From contig JACREF010000001.1 in NCBI GenBank assembly GCA_016218365.1, positions 1 through 45,742 of the forward strand: a stretch of DNA of 45,742 bases, read 5' to 3'. The notes under the pieces were generated by a model. It was not told the DNA's origin. It did no database searches and saw nothing but the letters and a program-made list of their open reading frames with translations. Shown here piece by piece: positions 42,287-45,742 of the stretch. This DNA is from Gammaproteobacteria bacterium. GTDB taxonomy: Bacteria; Pseudomonadota; Gammaproteobacteria; SZUA-140. Made by a program: the position numbers and the translations under genes. The stretch's first letter is position 1. Each line of letters starts with the position of its first letter.

Positions 42287-42553
42287 TCAGCGGGCCCGAC
42301 CCGGGTCTGGGCCACGCTGCCGCGCCCTGTTGATACGCAACACACGCCCCTGCAATTCAATATGATTCATATGCAGCATCGCCTCGGCTGCACTCTGATC
42401 ATCCATGTCAACAAATGCGAAACCGCGCGGCCGGCCGGAATCACGATCCCTGACCAGGACGACCGATGACACGACACCGTACTGCTCAAACAGGCCACGC
42501 AACTCGGCCTCGGATGAACTGAAAGGAAGATTACCAACAAATAATGTAGTCAT
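42287..42553 (-). CDS. Small soluble RRM RNA-binding protein
   Basis: An 88-aa single-domain RRM protein. RNP2 is LFVGNLPF (residues 4-11), RNP1 is RPRGFAFVDM, and the tail is basic (INRARQRGPDPGRAR). The ATG at 42553 gives MTTLFVGNL; a TTG 9 nt upstream is less likely. AAAGG lies about 10 nt before the ATG. Such proteins in cyanobacteria and gammaproteobacteria are often cold-induced RNA chaperones. The 296 nt between it and the divergent gene hold a TATATA-like -10 on the minus strand and a 6-bp hairpin at 42755-42772, with nothing stronger. Confidence 0.92.
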   Translation of the reverse strand: MTTLFVGNLPFSSSEAELRGLFEQYGVVSSVVLVRDRDSGRPRGFAFVDMDDQSAAEAMLHMNHIELQGRVLRINRARQRGPDPGRAR

Positions 42554-42849
42554 GGCTGCCAAACCTTTGACTGACGATCGACCTTATCCCACCCGCCGCA
42601 TAAGGGCCGGTGCGGCGACCTGTTACCGGACATATATAGTATCGGCGCGTCCTGTACAGCGGTTAGCCATAACAACGCTTGGTCTCGCCGTTTCCCCTGG
42701 CAAAAAAACAACCTCAGACAGATCAAAATGTTGCGCAAGGGCTTGCACACCTCAGCGTCAGGATATTGACGCCTTGGCTTCAGAAGGGGGCCGGGGTGCC
42801 GTTAAATAGGGCAGGAACAATTCATCCTAACGCAGTAGGTATATAACAC

Positions 42850-43275
42850 ATGAAATCCAGAATTGAGGACATTCCAAAACTAAAAACAGAACCATCAATG
42901 ATAGATGGTCACCGTTACAATCAGATTCGACTTGGATTGCTACGCATCGAAAACCCGATGCGCCTTGAACTGCCCGGGCTGCGTGGCATGGACATCGTGC
43001 TGGACGACAACTCCTGGGTCTGTGTTGACCGGACGCTGTATGATCTGCCGGTACTGGCCTGGACAAATTTCGAGGTCACCCGCCGCGCCAGCCTGCATGA
43101 GCCAGTACGCTGCCTGCTGCATTATTATCATATTCATGCCGAACTGATTAAGGAAACAGTGCTCAACACCGTGCTGAAGGAAATCGCCAAACGCGCGAGA
43201 AATCTCTCACCCTCAACCTCTATCAATGACATCACCGCATTGCCGCAGACCGGCAAGTCCGTACCCAACCGATAA
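42850..43275 (+). CDS. Hypothetical protein, unknown family
   Basis: A 141-aa soluble protein. The N-terminal half is beta-rich (RYNQIRLGLLRIENPMRLELPG, in parts) with an aromatic segment SWVCVDRTLYDLPVLAWTNFE; the middle is helical (LIKETVLNTVLKEIAKRARNL), ending in a polar Ser/Thr tail. I do not recognise the family. The ATG at 42850 has only a weak AGGT upstream at 11 nt. It is alone, between the soluble RRM gene and the YeeE pair. Confidence 0.6.
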   Translation: MKSRIEDIPKLKTEPSMIDGHRYNQIRLGLLRIENPMRLELPGLRGMDIVLDDNSWVCVDRTLYDLPVLAWTNFEVTRRASLHEPVRCLLHYYHIHAELIKETVLNTVLKEIAKRARNLSPSTSINDITALPQTGKSVPNR

Positions 43276-43376
43276 TCGCAGGCTTATCCTCCGCCCCCCC
43301 GGCCGTGCTGGTGATAGCAAAATGGCCGGGACTTTACCACCCCGACCCGGCATCGCTGCCTTTAACTCAGAATGTA

Positions 43377-43404
43377 TTGAGCTGAATAATAATGCCGGTA
43401 TACT
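43377..43404 (+). promoter_or_regulatory. Promoter of the YeeE/YedE pair
   Basis: TTGAGC (43377-43382) and TATACT (43399-43404) with a 16-nt spacer, about 75 nt before the ATG at 43480. Confidence 0.55.
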
Positions 43405-43479
43405 TGGGACACGTCCGGACCGTCAGTCGCTGATCCCCCGGATCCTCCATATCCAACACCGAACGAGCTGACCTATACC

Positions 43480-43902
43480 ATGACAGATTTTGACCCGATA
43501 ACCTCGCTGCTGGGTGGCGTGCTGATTGGCCTTGCCGTCGCCACGCTCTTTTTATTCAATGGGCGGATACTGGGTGTCAGCAATATCACGGCCGAGGCAT
43601 TGAGCCTGCGCAGCAGCGACCGGGGGTGGCGTCTGTTATTCCTGGCCGGCCTGGGCCTGGGCGGCGTGCTGATCCACCTCAGCAACCCGACGCTGATCGG
43701 TGACAGCCCGCGCGCGCTGCCGGGCCTGATCATCGCCGGATTGCTGGTCGGTTATGGCTCGGCGCTGGGCCGCGGCTGCACCAGCGGTCATGGCATATGC
43801 GGGATCAGCCGGCTATCACTGCGTTCCATCGTGGCCACGGCGGTATTCATGTCCACAGGCATGCTGACAGTCTTCGTTGTCAATCACATGATCGGGGGCT
43901 GA
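43480..43902 (+). CDS. YeeE/YedE-family membrane protein (PmpA-like)
   Basis: A 140-aa membrane protein with four hydrophobic helices and the family motif [21 protein letters not shown], containing two conserved Cys. Such half-size proteins act in pairs and are related to TsuA thiosulfate importers; PmpA/PmpB are linked to sulfur-compound handling. Its partner starts 4 nt after the stop. Confidence 0.9.
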   Translation: MTDFDPITSLLGGVLIGLAVATLFLFNGRILGVSNITAEALSLRSSDRGWRLLFLAGLGLGGVLIHLSNPTLIGDSPRALPGLIIAGLLVGYGSALGRGCTSGHGICGISRLSLRSIVATAVFMSTGMLTVFVVNHMIGG

Positions 43903-43906
43903 TACG

Positions 43907-44371
43907 ATGAAGTGGCTCACGGTATTTATCTCTGGCCTGCTGTTTGCGCTCGGACTCGGCATTGCCGGCATGACCCAGCCCGAGAAGATCATCAACTTCC
44001 TCGATATCAGTGGCGGACACTGGGATCCCAGCATGCTGTTTGTCATGGGCGGCGCCGTCGGTGTCAACATGATGCTGTACCGGCTGATCATCCGCCGCCG
44101 CCATCCGGTATTCGAAGCAGCATTCACCATGCCGCGGCGTCGATTGATCAGCAGACGGCTGGTCACCGGCGCCGGCCTCTTTGGTGCCGGCTGGGGTCTG
44201 GCCGGCTACTGCCCGGGCCCGGGGCTGGTGGCATCTTTTTCTGGTTCGCTTGCTGCACTGTCCTTCGTTATAGCCATGCTGGTCGGCATGCAACTGTATC
44301 AGCTGCTGCAATCACTGCATCAGGATGATGATGTCGACGCGGATAATGCAGATACGGCGCCTCGCAACTGA
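43907..44371 (+). CDS. DUF6691 / YeeE-family membrane protein (PmpB-like)
   Basis: A 154-aa membrane protein, the second half of the YeeE pair. It has four helices, an N-terminal GLGIAGMTQPEKIINFLDI and the Cys motif GLAGYCPGPGLVAS. The ATG at 43907 follows GGGGG. The tail is acidic and Asp-rich. Together with the upstream gene it probably forms one sulfur-compound transporter. No sulfurtransferase or regulator gene is next to it. Confidence 0.9.
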   Translation: MKWLTVFISGLLFALGLGIAGMTQPEKIINFLDISGGHWDPSMLFVMGGAVGVNMMLYRLIIRRRHPVFEAAFTMPRRRLISRRLVTGAGLFGAGWGLAGYCPGPGLVASFSGSLAALSFVIAMLVGMQLYQLLQSLHQDDDVDADNADTAPRN

Positions 44372-44453
44372 TAGTTACTCCCAGCTTAGCCGCCGCGCTC
44401 ACATAACCGCAAGCAACCGGTCATGGCCCGCGCTGATAGCGGGAAGACTCAGA

Positions 44454-44476
44454 GCCGGATCTATCTATAATCCGGC
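44454..44476. other. Stem-loop downstream of tRNA-Thr(UGU)
   Basis: A perfect 7-bp inverted repeat GCCGGAT/ATCCGGC with a 9-nt loop, 30 nt after the tRNA 3' end on its strand. There is no U-tract; it may serve as a processing or termination structure for the orphaned tRNA. Confidence 0.3.
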
Positions 44477-44505
44477 AATGACAACGTGAGACTGGACAGG
44501 GATAT

Positions 44506-44581
44506 TGGAGCTGGCGATGGGAATCGAACCCGCGACCTGCTGATTACAAATCAGCTGCTCTACCAACTGAGCTACGCCAGC
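44506..44581 (-). tRNA. tRNA-Thr (anticodon UGU)
   Basis: A 76-nt tRNA beginning GCTGGCGTAGCTC on the minus strand and ending with encoded CCA (44506-44508). Anticodon loop TTTGTAA, anticodon TGT. It matches E. coli thrU in anticodon and in its place after the coaX-side genes, but the tRNA-Tyr gene that should follow lies 44 kb away. Confidence 0.97.
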
Positions 44582-44599
44582 CTTGGTCCGTGGCCGCCA

Positions 44600-44628
44600 A
44601 TTCTAACAAATGCCTGTGGCAATAAAAA
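44600..44628 (-). promoter_or_regulatory. Possible promoter of tRNA-Thr(UGU)
   Basis: On the minus strand TAGAAT (44605-44600) lies 19 nt before the tRNA, with a weak TTTTTA 17 nt upstream. It sits between the SPOR-like gene and the tRNA. Confidence 0.4.
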
Positions 44629-44639
44629 GCCAATAGTGC

Positions 44640-45326
44640 TCAGCCAGATACATCACAGGCGACCGGCGCTGGTTGCTGCGCCGCCACCCCGGCAGTGGTG
44701 AGGTGGCCCTTGACCTCGTCAATACTGACCGTCGGCAACAGCTGCAACAGCAATTGGTAGCGGGTCCCGCGACGAAACACCTCCTGCACCTGCACTTCAT
44801 ATCCCAATGAGGTAATCTGTTGCCGCCGCTCCACCATCGTGCCCTGCTTGGCAAAAAACCCCAGCGAGACAAAATACCGGTCACCGGCCCTGATGATATC
44901 GAGATCAGTGACCTTGCGCTGCCGCAATTCACGCAGCTTGTCGCGCGCCGCAGAGTAACCGCGATAGGGCCCGATCTGCACCCGATATCCGGAGCGCCAT
45001 TCATACGGAACCTCGACCACTTCGGCCTGTACACCATGCAGGTGATTCAGCATCTCGGCCAACGGATCGGCCGTGACACGCTCATAAAAAGGTTTCAATA
45101 TATAACAGCTCTGTCGCTCATCGGGCACCGACAGCTGTTGCTGCGCCTCTGGCGCCTGCGGCGGCGCTGGCAATTCGCTCAGCAGTGTCAGCGGCGGGGC
45201 CGCCTGCCCCCGTCCTGCCACATCCGCAGCACCCTGCTGTTGCGCCACCCTGCCGCCCGCCAACAAGTACCACGCCAGCAACAGCAGATTGGCAAGCAGC
45301 AGTACCAATACAATGCGCCTCATCAT
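44640..45326 (-). CDS. SPOR-domain-like membrane protein
   Basis: A 228-aa bitopic protein with an N-terminal membrane anchor (about 4-24), a Pro/Gln-rich linker (about 28-70) and a C-terminal region resembling SPOR repeats (YRVQIGPYRGYSAARDKLRELR, then DRYFVSLGFF). SPOR domains bind denuded septal peptidoglycan. The ATG at 45326 overlaps the coaX stop by 4 nt. The coaX-SPOR-tRNA order is common in gammaproteobacteria. Confidence 0.85.
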   Translation of the reverse strand: MMRRIVLVLLLANLLLLAWYLLAGGRVAQQQGAADVAGRGQAAPPLTLLSELPAPPQAPEAQQQLSVPDERQSCYILKPFYERVTADPLAEMLNHLHGVQAEVVEVPYEWRSGYRVQIGPYRGYSAARDKLRELRQRKVTDLDIIRAGDRYFVSLGFFAKQGTMVERRQQITSLGYEVQVQEVFRRGTRYQLLLQLLPTVSIDEVKGHLTTAGVAAQQPAPVACDVSG

Positions 45327-45742
45327 TGTGCCATGGCGATGGTCGCCAGACCCTGCAATACCAGATGAGGCCGATGCAGGAATCGCTGATCCAACCATGG
45401 CAACAGGCGCTCCGCCTCGCCACCACACAGCAGATGCACGGCCTGCTGACCTGCAGGGCGCTGTCCGGCCTGATCGGCAAACTGCCTGATGATGGCCAGC
45501 AGTGCAAACACACTGCCATTGGCAACACACTGGGCGGTATTGTTTGCCAGTGCCGGCTCAATGGGCATGGCCGGGGCCAGATCTGTCGGGATGGCTTGAG
45601 CACCCTGCCACAGACTGCGCTGCAGCAACCGACTGCCTGGAAATATCAGACCGCCCTGATGCCGACCTTGTATCAGCACATCAATGGTCAGCGCCGTCCC
45701 GCAATCGTAGATGCATACCTCCTCACCATAATCGCGAGCCGC
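45323..45742 (-). CDS. coaX: Type III pantothenate kinase, C-terminal part (runs off the window)
   Basis: First step of coenzyme A synthesis, by the potassium-dependent type III enzyme. About 139 residues are visible; near the visible N-terminus are the motif YDCGTALTIDVL and the GGLIFPGSRLLQ loop, and later LLCGGEAERLLPWL. The start lies outside the window. It overlaps the SPOR-like gene by 4 nt. Confidence 0.95.
   Translation of the reverse strand, partial: AARDYGEEVCIYDCGTALTIDVLIQGRHQGGLIFPGSRLLQRSLWQGAQAIPTDLAPAMPIEPALANNTAQCVANGSVFALLAIIRQFADQAGQRPAGQQAVHLLCGGEAERLLPWLDQRFLHRPHLVLQGLATIAMAQ

Overview
The window is about 45.7 kb of high-GC chromosomal DNA, most likely from a gammaproteobacterium. 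The reasons are the coaX - SPOR protein - tRNA-Thr(UGU) and tRNA-Tyr/Gly/Thr - tuf arrangements, the ampD-ampE pair, an E. coli-type argA, ttcA, purT and rnd, and a complete System I ccmABCDEFGHI cluster. The many c-type cytochromes suggest a respiratory, perhaps chemolithotrophic, organism; the species cannot be fixed from the sequence. I saw no phage, integrase, full insertion sequence or CRISPR array.

Layout. 1-566: the 5' end of tuf and the tRNA-Thr(GGU), tRNA-Gly(UCC) and tRNA-Tyr(GUA) genes on the minus strand, behind one strong promoter. 0.7-7.8 kb: an SH3/coiled-coil protein, a polyglycine lipoprotein, ilvD plus a membrane protein, dgkA, ttcA, a DUF486 protein and ppnP. 7.8-8.4 kb: two tiny paralogous membrane proteins (30 and 27 aa), each with a strong ribosome binding site and a perfect terminator. 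8.6-11.3 kb: argA, a cobalamin adenosyltransferase and a Rossmann-fold protein. 11.3-13.4 kb: ampD-ampE-histidine phosphatase. 13.5-20.3 kb: small envelope and PilZ-like proteins, dsbB, two alpha/beta hydrolases (one fused to OsmC), srkA and msrB, with two short palindromic MITE-like elements.

20.2-37.0 kb is a cytochrome-dense block. Two triheme cytochromes are joined by an A9 slippery run. A pentaheme cytochrome and an NHL lipoprotein diverge from them. Then comes one long minus-strand operon: ccmABCDEFGHI, a TlpA-like thioredoxin, a monoheme cytochrome, two beta-propeller proteins, and a GGDEF/EAL protein whose periplasmic domain carries its own CxxCH heme motif. Thirteen CxxCH motifs lie between 20.2 and 29.5 kb. 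I read this as a periplasmic redox module tied to c-di-GMP output and made together with its heme-attachment machinery. That reading is inference from gene order and motifs.

37.2-45.7 kb: a membrane-anchored RRM protein with RNase D, a Kef-type antiporter with purT, a second RRM protein, an unknown 141-aa protein, a YeeE/YedE (PmpAB-like) pair, tRNA-Thr(UGU), a SPOR-like protein and the 3' part of coaX. The tRNA-Thr(UGU) at the right and the tRNA-Tyr/Gly/Thr-tuf cluster at the left are contiguous in E. coli (thrU-tyrU-glyT-thrT-tufB); here about 44 kb lies between them.
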